From the NCBI RefSeq assembly GCF_001704275.1, contig NZ_CP011533.1:8804001-8868000 (forward strand): a stretch of DNA of 64,000 nucleotides. Direction: 5' to 3'. Shown here in pieces: positions 27,392 through 35,752 of the stretch. Under the pieces are notes generated by a model. It made no database searches, was not told where the DNA came from, and was given only the letters and a program-made list of their open reading frames with translations. The DNA comes from Streptomyces noursei ATCC 11455 (GTDB taxonomy: Bacteria > Actinomycetota > Actinomycetes > Streptomycetales > Streptomycetaceae). Both the position numbers and the translations under genes were made by a program. The first letter of the stretch is position 1; each line of letters starts with the position of its first letter.

Positions 27392-27775
27392 ATGTGGTAC
27401 GTGACGACCGACGCCTTCCTCGCCGACTGCCGTGCCCGCCTCGCCTTCGACCTCCTCTCCAACACCTGGAACGCCGTTGTGCTCTGGGCACTGCGCGACG
27501 GCCCCAGGCGCCCGGTCGAACTACGCCGCCAGATCGGGGGAATCAGTTCCAAGGTCCTCACCGAGACGCTGCGGCGCTTGCAGTCCAACGGGCTGGTGGA
27601 CCGACAGGCACACCCCGGAGCGCCACCGCGCGTCGAGTACCAACTCACCGCCCTGGGGCGGACTTTGCTGGCACCCATCGACGCTGTCGGAGCATGGGCC
27701 TTCGAGCACGGCGATGAGCTCATGGCCGCCCAGGAAGCCGCATGCACCGCCACCCTCCAGTCCCGCTCGGAGTGA
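27392..27775 (+). CDS. HxlR-family transcriptional regulator
   Basis: 127 residues. HxlR pattern: DLLSNTWNAVVLWALRDGPR, LRRQIGGISSKVLTETLRRL, then NGLVDRQAHPGAPPRVEYQL and LTALGRTLLAPI. It lacks the frequent N-terminal Cys of redox-sensing HxlR proteins. ATG 27392 has no strong ribosome site. It is divergent from the F420-reductase-like gene across a 65-bp gap, and that gene is the likely target. Confidence 0.9.
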   Translation: MWYVTTDAFLADCRARLAFDLLSNTWNAVVLWALRDGPRRPVELRRQIGGISSKVLTETLRRLQSNGLVDRQAHPGAPPRVEYQLTALGRTLLAPIDAVGAWAFEHGDELMAAQEAACTATLQSRSE

Positions 27776-28008
27776 GCGCAGGCGCCGCCAGCGGATGAGC
27801 GCGCATCCAAGGGCGAGGAAGATGACGAGGGCCCCATCGGGGCTCGTACCGGGGCGCGGCGTCGTTGTCTCATAACGGCCGGTCGTCGCGGTCCGGCTGG
27901 TGCGGGGCACCGTGTAACCGCTCCGCGTTTGAGGCGTTAGGCCGCATAGGCCGGCCGGGGGAGACGACAGCCGGCCGTCAAACTCACGAGCAGCAGGAGG
28001 AGTTCATC

Positions 28009-28449
28009 GTGTTGACCGGTGACAGCTTCAGCAGCAGCACCTTTGCCATCGAGCTCGGCAAGTTCCAGGTGGAGACCGTCCAGTCCGTCTCAGGACTCCA
28101 GCTGGACCAGGACGTGGTGGAGGTCAGGGATGTCTCTCCGGCGGGGGAACTCCTGATCCGCAAGCAGGCGGGATCCCGCAGGACCGGCGAGATCACGATC
28201 ACTCGCGGCATGGACAAGAGCGCTGCCTTCACCGACTGGATCAGGGCCACTCTCATCAACGCCGACCTGGACGCGGTCCGTCAGAACATCACCATCGCCC
28301 TGACGGACGCGAAGAAGCAAACCGTCCGCCGCATCCACCTCACCAACGCCTGGGCGTCCCGCTGGGAGGGACCGTCCTTGGAAGCATCCGAAGCCGGGCC
28401 CGCCACGGAACAGGTGACGATCACATACGAAGACCTCATCGTCGAGTAA
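28009..28449 (+). CDS. Orphan phage tail-tube (T4 gp19-like) protein
   Basis: 146 residues. The pattern FAIELGKFQVETVQSVSGLQ, DQDVVEVRDVSPAGELLIRK and GEITITRGMDKSAAFTDWIR, then a C-terminal TEQVTITYEDLIVE, is that of the T4 gp19-type tail-tube family. The family includes inner-tube subunits of extracellular contractile injection systems (eCIS). GTG 28009 follows a perfect AGGAGG 7 nt upstream. No sheath, baseplate, spike or AAA+ gene is in the window, so it is an isolated gene between HxlR and DHFR. It may serve a tube encoded elsewhere or have its own role. Confidence 0.85.
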   Translation: MLTGDSFSSSTFAIELGKFQVETVQSVSGLQLDQDVVEVRDVSPAGELLIRKQAGSRRTGEITITRGMDKSAAFTDWIRATLINADLDAVRQNITIALTDAKKQTVRRIHLTNAWASRWEGPSLEASEAGPATEQVTITYEDLIVE

Positions 28450-28557
28450 CCGTGGAGTTCCGTACGGGGGATCACACCCGAAGCCGTAGCCGGATCGCGG
28501 CGACGAAGCCGGTGGGCCGCCCACCATGGCTCACGTGAGTCGGAGTGTGGGGTGCCT

Positions 28558-29061
28558 TCAGCGGGTGTATCGGCGGATGCGGTAGCGCAGCCCGGACGTC
28601 GAGGACTGCCAGCCCTTGTCCTCGGCAACTTTCCACGTCGGGCCCAGTACCGGGGCGTAGACGTCGCCGCTCACCGTCGAGTCGATTTCCGTCACCGAGA
28701 GCGTCGTGGCGTATTCCAAGGCTGCACGGTAGATTTCACCGCCGCCGATCACCCATGCCGCAGTAGGCGCGGTCGACTTCAGCGGCTCGGCCGCGAGTTC
28801 CAGCGCCTCGGCGACGGAACCAGCGCGCTCCGCGCCTTCGGCCACCCACCGTGGGTCGCGCGTCACCACGATGTTGCGCCTGCCGGACAGCGGACGGAAT
28901 CGCGGGGGCAGCGAATCCCATGTCCTGCGCCCCATCACCACAGGATGGCCGAGGGTGGTCGCCTTGAAATGCGCCATGTCCTCAGGCAGTCGCCACGGAA
29001 TCGCGTTGTCCGCGCCGATCACACCGTCAAGAGTCTGCGCCCAGATCAGCCCGACGTTCAC
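28558..29061 (-). CDS. folA: Dihydrofolate reductase
   Basis: 167 residues, complete. [31 protein letters not shown] gives the Met20-like loop and the substrate acid. [13 protein letters not shown] binds [14 protein letters not shown] and [13 protein letters not shown] complete the cofactor site, and the protein ends in [12 protein letters not shown] 29061 overlaps the thymidylate synthase stop by 4 bp (GTGA), giving translational coupling. It regenerates tetrahydrofolate after dTMP synthesis. Confidence 0.96.
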   Translation of the reverse strand: MNVGLIWAQTLDGVIGADNAIPWRLPEDMAHFKATTLGHPVVMGRRTWDSLPPRFRPLSGRRNIVVTRDPRWVAEGAERAGSVAEALELAAEPLKSTAPTAAWVIGGGEIYRAALEYATTLSVTEIDSTVSGDVYAPVLGPTWKVAEDKGWQSSTSGLRYRIRRYTR

Positions 29062-29855
29062 ACCGCCACCGGGGCCTTGATGGCGGGGTGATGCTGATAG
29101 CCGAGCACTTCCACATCGGAGTAGGCGTAGTCGAAGAGCGAATCGGCCTGGCGCAGACGCAATGTGGGGAACTCGAACGGAGTGCGTGAGAGCTGCTCGG
29201 TGACCTGCTCGATGTGGTTGTCGTAGATGTGGCAGTCCCCGCCGGTCCAGATGAAGCTGCCCGGCTTGAGGCCGGCCTGCTGCGCCACCATGTGCGTGAG
29301 CAGGGCGTAACTGGCGATGTTGAACGGGACGCCGAGGAACAGGTCCGCGCTGCGCTGATACAGCTGGCAGGACAGCTTGCCGTCGGCGACGTAGAACTGG
29401 AACAAGGCGTGACACGGCGCGAGCGCCATGTTGGCCAGCTCGCCGACGTTCCAGGCGGAGACGATCATTCGGCGGGAGTCCGGGTCACTGCGCAAAGTGG
29501 CGAGGACCTCGCTGATCTGATCGATGTGCCTGCCGTCCGGGGCGGGCCAGGAGCGCCACTGCGCGCCGTACACCGGACCGAGCTCGCCGTTCGCGTCGGC
29601 CCACTCGTCCCAGATGGTGACACCGTGCTCGCGCAACCAGCCGACGTTTGAGTCGCCGCGCAGGAACCACAGCAGCTCGTACACGATGGACTTGAGATGC
29701 ACCTTCTTGGTGGTGACCAACGGGAACCCCTGCGAGAGGTCATAGCGCAGTTGGTGCCCGAAGATGCTCCGGGTGCCGGTGCCCGTCCGGTCGGCCTTGG
29801 CCGTCCCGGAGGTGAGTGTCAGTTGCAACAGGTCTTCGTACTGGGTGTCCACCAC
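29058..29855 (-). CDS. thyA: Thymidylate synthase (ThyA type)
   Basis: 265 residues from GTG 29855. Diagnostic blocks: [52 protein letters not shown] and the catalytic Cys in [17 protein letters not shown], then [20 protein letters not shown] and a C-terminal [14 protein letters not shown]. It methylates dUMP with methylene-tetrahydrofolate, producing dihydrofolate for the overlapping DHFR gene. GTG 29855 matches the ThyA N-terminus and lies 8 nt after a TAGACT -10, so the transcript may be leaderless; a longer frame opens with TTG 29903. Confidence 0.95.
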   Translation of the reverse strand: MVDTQYEDLLQLTLTSGTAKADRTGTGTRSIFGHQLRYDLSQGFPLVTTKKVHLKSIVYELLWFLRGDSNVGWLREHGVTIWDEWADANGELGPVYGAQWRSWPAPDGRHIDQISEVLATLRSDPDSRRMIVSAWNVGELANMALAPCHALFQFYVADGKLSCQLYQRSADLFLGVPFNIASYALLTHMVAQQAGLKPGSFIWTGGDCHIYDNHIEQVTEQLSRTPFEFPTLRLRQADSLFDYAYSDVEVLGYQHHPAIKAPVAV

Positions 29856-29863
29856 AGCCGTCG

Positions 29864-29869
29864 AGTCTA
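29864..29869 (-). promoter_or_regulatory. Leaderless -10 element of thyA
   Basis: TAGACT on the minus strand fits the TANNNT actinobacterial -10 and ends 8 nt before GTG 29855. No Shine-Dalgarno sequence precedes that GTG. The -35 is not recognisable. Confidence 0.5.
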
Positions 29870-29923
29870 CTGGTCCCCGGGGCGCGCTCGAGACGTCGAT
29901 CAAGGTCGTGGAACGAACGCGAG

Positions 29924-30100
29924 ATGACGCGTGGAGACCTGGCAGTCGACCAGTGGCTGCGTCTGAAGCGGTGTTGCCGCCGCTGTCGAGACGGGGACGC
30001 GGGCCGTGGGACCGCCGTCAGGTCTTCGACGGGATCGGGTGGCGGCCGCGAACCGGATCGCCATGGCGGGACTTGCCGGAGCGGTACGGACCGTACGCCG
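29924..30100 (+). mobile_element. IS5-family transposase relic (5' fragment)
   Basis: ATG 29924 begins [17 protein letters not shown], matching the DxQWxRLxPLLPP start of DUF4096/IS5 transposases. After a frameshift at ~29973 another frame continues [20 protein letters not shown] and RTGSPWRDLPERYGPYA, the next conserved block of that family. Similarity ends near 30100. The DDE catalytic part and both clear terminal repeats are missing, so the element is dead. It lies in the 435-bp gap upstream of thyA. Confidence 0.75.
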
Positions 30101-30338
30101 GCGCGGTGCGAGGGCGACGTCCGGATCGTCGCCGGTGCCCTCCCGCGAGGTGTCCACACAGACGGACACAGACAGACACGGACGGGCACGGACGGGCCCG
30201 GCCGGGCGGGGCCGCCGCCGCTCACCGCCAGCATGCGCCCGCCCGGCGACGGCGCGCGAGAATCGACGTGAGGGCACCCGTGCGGATGCCGCCCGCTTCA
30301 GGGCCCGTATCCGCCCGGTGCCGGGAAGGAGAGGTCCC
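30101..30338. other. Intergenic remainder after IS relic
   Basis: No gene seen. Bases ~30160-30215 are a degenerate GACGGACACAGAC/CACGGACGGG repeat tract. A good ribosome site (AAGGAGAGG) at the right end belongs to the SHOCT gene. Confidence 0.4.
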
Positions 30339-30674
30339 ATGTTGTTCTGGTACCACCACCACGGTGGCGCCGGGTGGGGCTGGCTCGCGGCCACGGTCGG
30401 CATGGTCCTGTTCTGGGCACTGGTGATCACGGTCGGCGTCCTGCTCTTCCGCGCCCTGGTCCGTCCCGGCCCGTCCGGCGGGGGCGGGCCCGGCCGCCGC
30501 TATCCCGGTTGGCACCACGAAGGTCCCCCGCCCGGCGGGTCGTCCACGGCGGAGCAGATCCTCGCCGAGCGCTACGCCCGCGGGGAGATCGAGGACGAGG
30601 AGTACCAGCGGCGGCTGGCCGTGCTCCGCTCCGCACCGGGCGGACCGAAGCAACCGGACGCCCCGGGACCCTGA
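30339..30674 (+). CDS. SHOCT-domain membrane protein
   Basis: 111 residues. N-terminal WYHHHGGAGWGW, one long membrane helix (LAATVGMVLFWALVITVGVLLF), a Gly/Pro linker, then a SHOCT motif (ILAERYARGEIEDEEYQRRL) at residues ~72-93. ATG 30339 follows AAGGAGAGG. SHOCT segments are thought to mediate oligomerisation of small membrane proteins; function unknown. Confidence 0.88.
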   Translation: MLFWYHHHGGAGWGWLAATVGMVLFWALVITVGVLLFRALVRPGPSGGGGPGRRYPGWHHEGPPPGGSSTAEQILAERYARGEIEDEEYQRRLAVLRSAPGGPKQPDAPGP

Positions 30675-30763
30675 CCGGGACGGTGACCGGGACGAGTCCT
30701 ACCCGTCCCGTACGGCACCGGTGACGTGCAGTTCCGCGGCCTCCCCGGCCCCGGGGCTCGCCC

Positions 30764-31300
30764 CTAGTGCTGTAGCTGCGCCTTGAGGAGCACGATCACC
30801 AGGCCGAGGATCAGGTTCACGACGGCCGAGGCCACCACCAGGGCACGCGAGGCCCCGGCACGGGTCGCGGCCCTGGTGGCCCAGCCGATCTGCTCGGCCA
30901 CGGCGACGGCGAGCGCGAACCACGCGGTGTCCTGGAGGCTCAACCGCAGCAGCGGGCTGATCGCCACCGCGACGGCCGGTGCCAGCGCCGCCTGCGCGAT
31001 CGGCCACTCGTGGACCGCCACATGACGGACCCTGTTCCACGTCAGGTGCCGGTAGGTCGCCAGCTCGCCGACGAGCCGCGCGTAGACGTGCGCGATCCAG
31101 AAGACCAGCCCCGTGACGAGCAGCAGGAGCACCAGTCCCACCCGGGGGAACGGCCCGAACGTGGCGGCGCCGGCCACGACGGACGCGGCCTGCAGGGAGC
31201 CGTAGACCGCACCGTCGTAGTCGGTGGGTACCGCCGGCGGCTCGTCCGGCCGCCGGAGGGCTTCCCGGCTCTGGTCGTCCGCGCCCGCACCATCCGCCAT
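30764..31300 (-). CDS. Hypothetical four-helix membrane protein
   Basis: 178 residues. A polar N-terminus is followed by TDYDGAVYGSLQAASVVAGA, VGLVLLLLVTGLVFWIAHVY and WPIAQAALAPAVAVAISPLL, and the C-terminal helices WFALAVAVAEQIGWATRA and ALVVASAVVNLILGLVIVLL. No family name is offered. ATG 31300 has a nearby GGGG; a longer frame opens at 31423. It lies just downstream of the SixA-like phosphatase gene on the same strand. Confidence 0.7.
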   Translation of the reverse strand: MADGAGADDQSREALRRPDEPPAVPTDYDGAVYGSLQAASVVAGAATFGPFPRVGLVLLLLVTGLVFWIAHVYARLVGELATYRHLTWNRVRHVAVHEWPIAQAALAPAVAVAISPLLRLSLQDTAWFALAVAVAEQIGWATRAATRAGASRALVVASAVVNLILGLVIVLLKAQLQH

Positions 31301-31397
31301 GCCCCACAGAATCGCCGCGGACTCCCCGGCCCGCACGGCGGGCTCGTGCGGCGTCGGACCATGGGGGTGAAAGGTCGCCCGACGGCGGCCGGGTCGC

Positions 31398-31994
31398 TCA
31401 GTGGTCGCCCGGCGCCGGACCACGGGGCACGGCGAAGGCGGTGAGCGCCGCGGCGCCCGGCTCCAGGCGGGCCCATCCGCCGGGCAGCGTCAGCACCGCC
31501 ACCGCTGAGGTGGGGAACTTCCCACCGGCCCGGTCCAGCGCCTCGCCGTCCCCCTCGCCGGCCAGCGCCAGGACCAGGTCCTGCACGGCCGGCTGGTGGC
31601 CGATCACCAGAGCGGTCCGGCACCGCTCCGGGATCCCGCTCAGCACCTCCAGCACGGCGGACGCGCTCGCCGCGTAGATCCGGGGCTCGAAGACCACGTC
31701 CGGGGCCACGGGGGCCACCGGGGCCGCATGGTCCCCTCGGGTCGCCGGTGGCGCATACTCCGGCTGGAGCTCCCCGGCGACCAGCTCCCAGGTCTCTCGG
31801 GTCCGCCGGGACGTCGAGCAGATCACCAGGTCGGGCACGCAGCGCTGCTGCCGCAACCACCGGCCGGCCGCCGGCGCGTCCCGCCGTCCCCGGCCCGCGA
31901 GCGGACGCTCGTGATCGGAAACACCCTCCGGCCAGGCGGATTTCGCGTGCCGCAGCACGATCAGGCGGGTGGACGTGTCATCGGAGGCATTCAT
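31398..31994 (-). CDS. SixA-like histidine phosphatase
   Basis: 198 residues, phosphoglycerate-mutase-like histidine phosphatase. The catalytic RH-motif is LIVLRHAKSAWP (residues ~11-22). DLVICSTSRRTRETWELV and the second catalytic His in TALVIGHQPAVQDLVL complete the active site. An Ala/Pro-rich insert (APVAPVAPDV) is low complexity. Relatives dephosphorylate phosphohistidine or small phosphoesters; the target is unknown. Confidence 0.9.
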   Translation of the reverse strand: MNASDDTSTRLIVLRHAKSAWPEGVSDHERPLAGRGRRDAPAAGRWLRQQRCVPDLVICSTSRRTRETWELVAGELQPEYAPPATRGDHAAPVAPVAPDVVFEPRIYAASASAVLEVLSGIPERCRTALVIGHQPAVQDLVLALAGEGDGEALDRAGGKFPTSAVAVLTLPGGWARLEPGAAALTAFAVPRGPAPGDH

Positions 31995-32131
31995 GCAACA
32001 ACTCGCTGGAGTAGGGCCGACACCCGCAGGCTACCCGGCCCGGCGCGGCACTGTCCCGGGCATCCGCGGCACCGCTCGGCCCGCTGCCCGTCCGCCGCCG
32101 TCGGGGTGCCGCACTGCTTCGGCCCGACCCG

Positions 32132-32329
32132 CTACTTCTGCGCGTGCGACCCCAGATAGAACAGCAGGGCCATGAACCCCAGGAGGAGATGGCTCCCGGC
32201 GATGTAGAGGAAGACCCGCACGGATGCCCCGCGTTCCTTCCGGGCCTCCGACATCCCGCCGCCGAAGGAGGGATCGGGCGCGGACGACGCCGCGTCGGTG
32301 GGCCGTCCGGTGCTGTGGTCGTCGGTCAT
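32132..32329 (-). CDS. DUF6126-like small membrane protein
   Basis: 65 residues. A polar N-terminal half, then SVRVFLYIAGSHLLLGFMAL and LLFYLGSHAQK, the pattern of the streptomycete DUF6126 family: one helix with a conserved VRVFLYIAGxH. ATG 32329 lacks a strong ribosome site. In other streptomycetes relatives often lie beside XRE regulators; none is adjacent here. Confidence 0.75.
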   Translation of the reverse strand: MTDDHSTGRPTDAASSAPDPSFGGGMSEARKERGASVRVFLYIAGSHLLLGFMALLFYLGSHAQK

Positions 32330-32466
32330 GGCGTGCTCGTGCTGTCCGTATCCGGGAGCCGGGCAGCGCGGTCGTGGTCGGTGGGACCGGCCGGACCTGC
32401 CCCTCCCCGTCCTCCGCCCGCGACCGTCCCCCAGGCATGAGAGAAGAATGGCGAAACCCCGCAAGT

Positions 32467-33204
32467 CTAGGACACGGCGGGGAGCCGGCGGGGCTCGATG
32501 CGCTCCTCCACCGCCGCGTCGCCGTCGCGCGTGACGATGTAGGCACCCTTGCCCGGGACCTCGGTCACGGCCTCGACCAGCTCGGTGCCGCGGTAGACCA
32601 GCCCCACACCGTCATCCGTGCAGTGCGCCACCGGCAGGGTGCCGTCCGCCACCAGCCGGTGGGTGAGCGGCCGGCGGCCCCGGTCGACGTCGTAGTGCAC
32701 GCCGTTGCCGTAGGGCAGGAAACCGAGGGCGTTGGTGACGGGCCGCAGCTCCGGTCCGAACGAGTCGGTCGCGCCCCCTTGGAACCAGCACAGGGAACCC
32801 GCGCTCACCCCGCTCAGCACGACCCCGGCCTCCCACGCCCGCCGCATGACGCGGTCCAGTCCGTGCACGCGCCACACGGCCAGCAGATTGGCCACCGAGC
32901 CGCCCATGACCCAGACGACGTCCTGATCGAGGACGGCGCCCTCGACGTCGTCGAGATTGGGCATGGGGAACAGGTGCAGCGGCGTCAGGTCGAACCCGGC
33001 CACCCGGGCGGCCTCGGTCATCCGGGAGGTGAAGTGCTCGGCGTCCCCGATGGCCGTGCCGACGTACATGACGCGGGGGCGGCGGCCGTGGGCGCCGGAG
33101 AGCTCGACGGCGTGGTGCACCAGGGAGTTGAACGTCACCATGGTGCGACCACCCGTGCGGTGCCCTCCGGAGGTGGCGAGAACGGTCGGTGTCGGTGCGG
33201 CCAT
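32467..33204 (-). CDS. Peptidase E-like (S51) protein
   Basis: 245 residues. VLATSGGHRTGGRT, PRVMYVGTAIGDAEHF, DVVWVMGGSVANLLAVW and the nucleophile elbow SGVSAGSLCWF identify the S51 Ser peptidase family (dipeptidase E, cyanophycinase relatives). The candidate His is in NGVHYDVD. ATG 33204 has weak ribosome-site support. The probable role is cleavage of N-terminal Asp dipeptides or a related amide bond. Confidence 0.88.
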   Translation of the reverse strand: MAAPTPTVLATSGGHRTGGRTMVTFNSLVHHAVELSGAHGRRPRVMYVGTAIGDAEHFTSRMTEAARVAGFDLTPLHLFPMPNLDDVEGAVLDQDVVWVMGGSVANLLAVWRVHGLDRVMRRAWEAGVVLSGVSAGSLCWFQGGATDSFGPELRPVTNALGFLPYGNGVHYDVDRGRRPLTHRLVADGTLPVAHCTDDGVGLVYRGTELVEAVTEVPGKGAYIVTRDGDAAVEERIEPRRLPAVS

Positions 33205-33459
33205 GATCACGACCTTAGTGGTGGGTGCCGGGGCGACGCCACGGCCCCACCTCAAATCGGTTGCGGGGAAGGCCGCTTGCCCCGCTCGCCGCACGGCGGG
33301 ACGCGCCGGGCGCGCAGTGCGGTGGGACGAACGCCGCGGCACCGCACCGTGCCGCACCGCGCCGCGCCGCGAAAAAGCGTTGGCCCGGTCGCCCCGGTCC
33401 GGGAGAAAGTGCCTGCGATCCGTGCGGAGTTCGTGAGTCTGGGAGGCGGGAGAGCTGTG

Positions 33460-33954
33460 GTGACCGGGGCGGTGCTGTCGGTGGGCGGCGAAGTGCACGT
33501 CACGCTGGTGAAAGGGGGGCGGACCAAGGTGCGGTACCCCGCAACCGTCGTGCACGACGACGGCGTGCACGCCGTCGTGCGGGCCCTCTGGGCGCGGCCC
33601 ACCGTCCGGGACTTCGGCTTCGTCCGGTTCGAGCCGGGCGATGTCTTCACCGAGCACTACTGGCGCGACCGCTGGTACGCGGTCAAGGAGGTCCGGGCCG
33701 GCGACGGCACGGTCAAGGGCTGGTACTGCGATGTGACGCGCCCCGCGGAGATCGGCCCGGGCAGCATCGCGGTCGAGGACCTGGACCTGGACCTGTGGCA
33801 GTCGGCAGACGGCGCGACCGTGCTCCGCCTGGACGAGGACGAATTCGCGCAGAGCGGTATCGAGCACCGCGATCCGGCAGCGGCGGCCCGGGCGCGGCAG
33901 GCCCTGGACACCCTCGAAGACCTCGCCCGCGCCGGAAGGTTGGACACGCCCTGA
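33460..33954 (+). CDS. DUF402 (FomD-like) protein
   Basis: 164 residues. Family pattern VHVTLVKGGRTKVRYPATVV, FGFVRFEPGDVFTEHYWRDRWY, then GWYCDVTRPAEI and DLDLDLWQSADGATVLRLDEDEF. DUF402/FomD proteins are metal-dependent nucleotide or phosphate-ester hydrolases. GTG 33460 has GGGAG 7 nt before it and aligns with the family start; GTG 33409 would add 17 residues. The upstream 255 bp is GC-rich with a short GCCGC repeat tract near 33350-33370. Confidence 0.85.
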   Translation: MTGAVLSVGGEVHVTLVKGGRTKVRYPATVVHDDGVHAVVRALWARPTVRDFGFVRFEPGDVFTEHYWRDRWYAVKEVRAGDGTVKGWYCDVTRPAEIGPGSIAVEDLDLDLWQSADGATVLRLDEDEFAQSGIEHRDPAAAARARQALDTLEDLARAGRLDTP

Positions 33955-34003
33955 CCGGGCCGGCCCGCCGCCGGTCCGTCGACTTGCGCAACGGCCGAAG
34001 CTG

Positions 34004-34052
34004 TGCCTGGTGCCTGGTGCCTGGTGCCTGGTGCCTGGTGTCTGATGCCTGC
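34004..34052. repeat. Heptanucleotide tandem repeat TGCCTGG
   Basis: Five perfect TGCCTGG units (34004-34038) and two degenerate ones lie in the 364-bp gap between the DUF402 and DUF3040 genes. The rest of that gap shows no gene. A 7-bp unit in noncoding DNA is prone to slippage. Confidence 0.9.
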
Positions 34053-34318
34053 TGTTGTGGTCTCGATGCCGGTGCGGAGGCCCGTGCGAGGGGCGCCGTC
34101 GGCCCACTCCGTTGCCGCGGTCGGAATGGTGTCGTCATGAGCCTGTGACGGCGGTATCGGCGCAGGTCACAGCCGTTGCGGCGATGCCTGGCCGGGCGCC
34201 GTCCGGCACCGGGCGCGGGGCGGTGGCCGGGGCGCACCGATTGCCTGGTCGGCGGGCCGGGCTCACAGTGGGAGGCAGCGTGGAAGGAGCGGGGGCGGTC
34301 TCACGGAGGAGTACCGCT

Positions 34319-34657
34319 ATGACTGAGGCACTCTCCCGCCGGGAGCAATTCCTCCTGGCACAGATCGAACAGGACCTGCGTGCGGAGGACACGGAGCTGG
34401 ACCGGCGCCTGACGACCATGCGATGGGACGTCCCGCCGCCGCAGGAACCGCAGTCGGAAGGGCAGGGCGGCGCTCCTGCCGTGCGTGCGCTGGGCGTGCT
34501 GTTGCGGGGCCTGTTGGCCTCCGCCGCCACGGCCTCCATGACGGCGATGACCTCGGTGTGCGCGTCGCTCTGGAGCCTCACGCTGGCCTGCCTGGCCCGG
34601 CTCGTGGGCCGGTGGGCGAGGCCGCTGAGCACCGACGATCCGGAGCCGGCGGACTGA
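34319..34657 (+). CDS. DUF3040 protein
   Basis: 112 residues. The N-terminus LSRREQFLLAQIEQDLRAED and LDRRLTTM is the DUF3040 signature. A hydrophobic stretch (ALGVLLRGLLASAATASMTAMT ... LWSLTLACLARLVG) follows. ATG 34319 has GGAGGAG 7 nt upstream. DUF3040 proteins are small actinobacterial membrane-associated proteins of unknown function. Confidence 0.85.
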   Translation: MTEALSRREQFLLAQIEQDLRAEDTELDRRLTTMRWDVPPPQEPQSEGQGGAPAVRALGVLLRGLLASAATASMTAMTSVCASLWSLTLACLARLVGRWARPLSTDDPEPAD

Positions 34658-34673
34658 CCGCGGGGCCATAGGC

Positions 34674-34697
34674 GAGCGCCGAGCGCCGAGCGCCGAG
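34674..34697. repeat. Heptanucleotide tandem repeat GAGCGCC
   Basis: Three perfect GAGCGCC units plus a partial fourth, just after the DUF3040 stop and before a convergent gene. A second, unrelated 7-bp tandem within 700 bp of the first. Confidence 0.8.
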
Positions 34698-34716
34698 GAC
34701 CGAAGGGCCAACCGCG

Positions 34717-35043
34717 TCAACGGCCGAGGGCCCTGCGCAGTTCCTCCTTGTTCATCGACGACCGGCCGTCGATGTGCCGCCGTCTGGCCTCCTCGTACAG
34801 CTGATCCTTCGTGGGCCCCTGGGCGCCCTGGTGCGAGCGCTCGCCGCCGCGCTGCGAGGCGGACTTGGGGTCCTGGGTCGAGACTCGGCTCGCGGTCCGG
34901 GATTCGCCGGCACGTGCCCGTTCCTTGTTCACCGTCCGCGCCGCGATCTCCTTGGCACGCTCGGGGGACTCGCCCCTCCGCTCCGCGCTCTCCTTGATGT
35001 GTTCGTACTGACGCTCACGCTTCCTGCTCGAACCGGCGGGCAT
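34717..35043 (-). CDS. Small basic, stress- or plasmid-stabilisation-like protein
   Basis: 108 residues, highly charged and probably partly disordered: GSSRKRERQYEHIKESAERR, ERAKEIAARTVNKERARAGE, then Gln/Gly/Ser-rich sequence. The C-terminal TKDQLYEEARRRHIDGRSSM and NKEELRRALGR resemble a Rho-N/SAP-like helix pair. Similar streptomycete proteins are loosely labelled plasmid stabilisation proteins. ATG 35043 follows a GAGGAGA site. Nucleic-acid binding is plausible, unproven. Confidence 0.75.
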   Translation of the reverse strand: MPAGSSRKRERQYEHIKESAERRGESPERAKEIAARTVNKERARAGESRTASRVSTQDPKSASQRGGERSHQGAQGPTKDQLYEEARRRHIDGRSSMNKEELRRALGR

Positions 35044-35320
35044 GGGAATCTCCTCGCGCTGTCTGTGATGTCCGGGACCGGCGACGTCGGCCGGCGCCGG
35101 AGGATGTCCGGGGTCTGCGGCCGGGCTCTGCGGTCCGGCTGCTGCCCGGTGTCCGGTCCGTGCCTGGCGCCGTTGTCGCGCGACCGCGATGCCCGGGCGC
35201 CGCGCCCGACCGGCGGGCAGTGCCCCGCATCAGTTCACCGCCGATGGTGGGGTGGCGCTACTCCAGGCGGCGTCCGAGGGGGCTGGCCGGGCGATGCGCT
35301 GTGTCGGAGTACGTGGGGCT

Positions 35321-35602
35321 TCACGCGCGAGGCGTGGGGAGGACCTCGAAACCGCTCAGGCGCTCCGGCTCCTCGTCCCGCACCGCGACCTTCGTCACGG
35401 CCGCGGCCGGGGGTCCCTGGTGCGCCCAGTCGACCATCCTCGTGACATGGTCCTCAGGGCCTTCGAAGACCGCTTCGACGTCCCCGTCGGGAAGGTTGCG
35501 CACCCACCCGGTGACGCCCTGTGCAACAGCGTTCTGGCGGCAGGTGTCCCGGAAGAAGACTCCCTGCACCCGCCCCGACACGATGACGTGCTTCCGCACC
35601 AT
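35321..35602 (-). CDS. acyP: Acylphosphatase
   Basis: 93 residues, the usual length. The phosphate cradle VSGRVQGVFFRDTCRQNA carries the catalytic Arg, and GWVRNLPDGDVEAVFEG the catalytic Asn. ATG 35602 is the family start; a longer frame opens at 35644. Hydrolyses acyl phosphates in the cytoplasm. Confidence 0.95.
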   Translation of the reverse strand: MVRKHVIVSGRVQGVFFRDTCRQNAVAQGVTGWVRNLPDGDVEAVFEGPEDHVTRMVDWAHQGPPAAAVTKVAVRDEEPERLSGFEVLPTPRA

Positions 35603-35752
35603 GGGCAGGACTTTAGGGCAACGGGCCGGGCGGGAGTACGACACCGCGGCGACCGGCGTGCCTCCGGCTGCCTGTGGGGACGGTCTGCCGGGGATGCGGC
35701 CGAGGGCCTGGACGGGGTCGTCCAGGCCCTCGGCGAGGAGGTGGGGGAAGCG

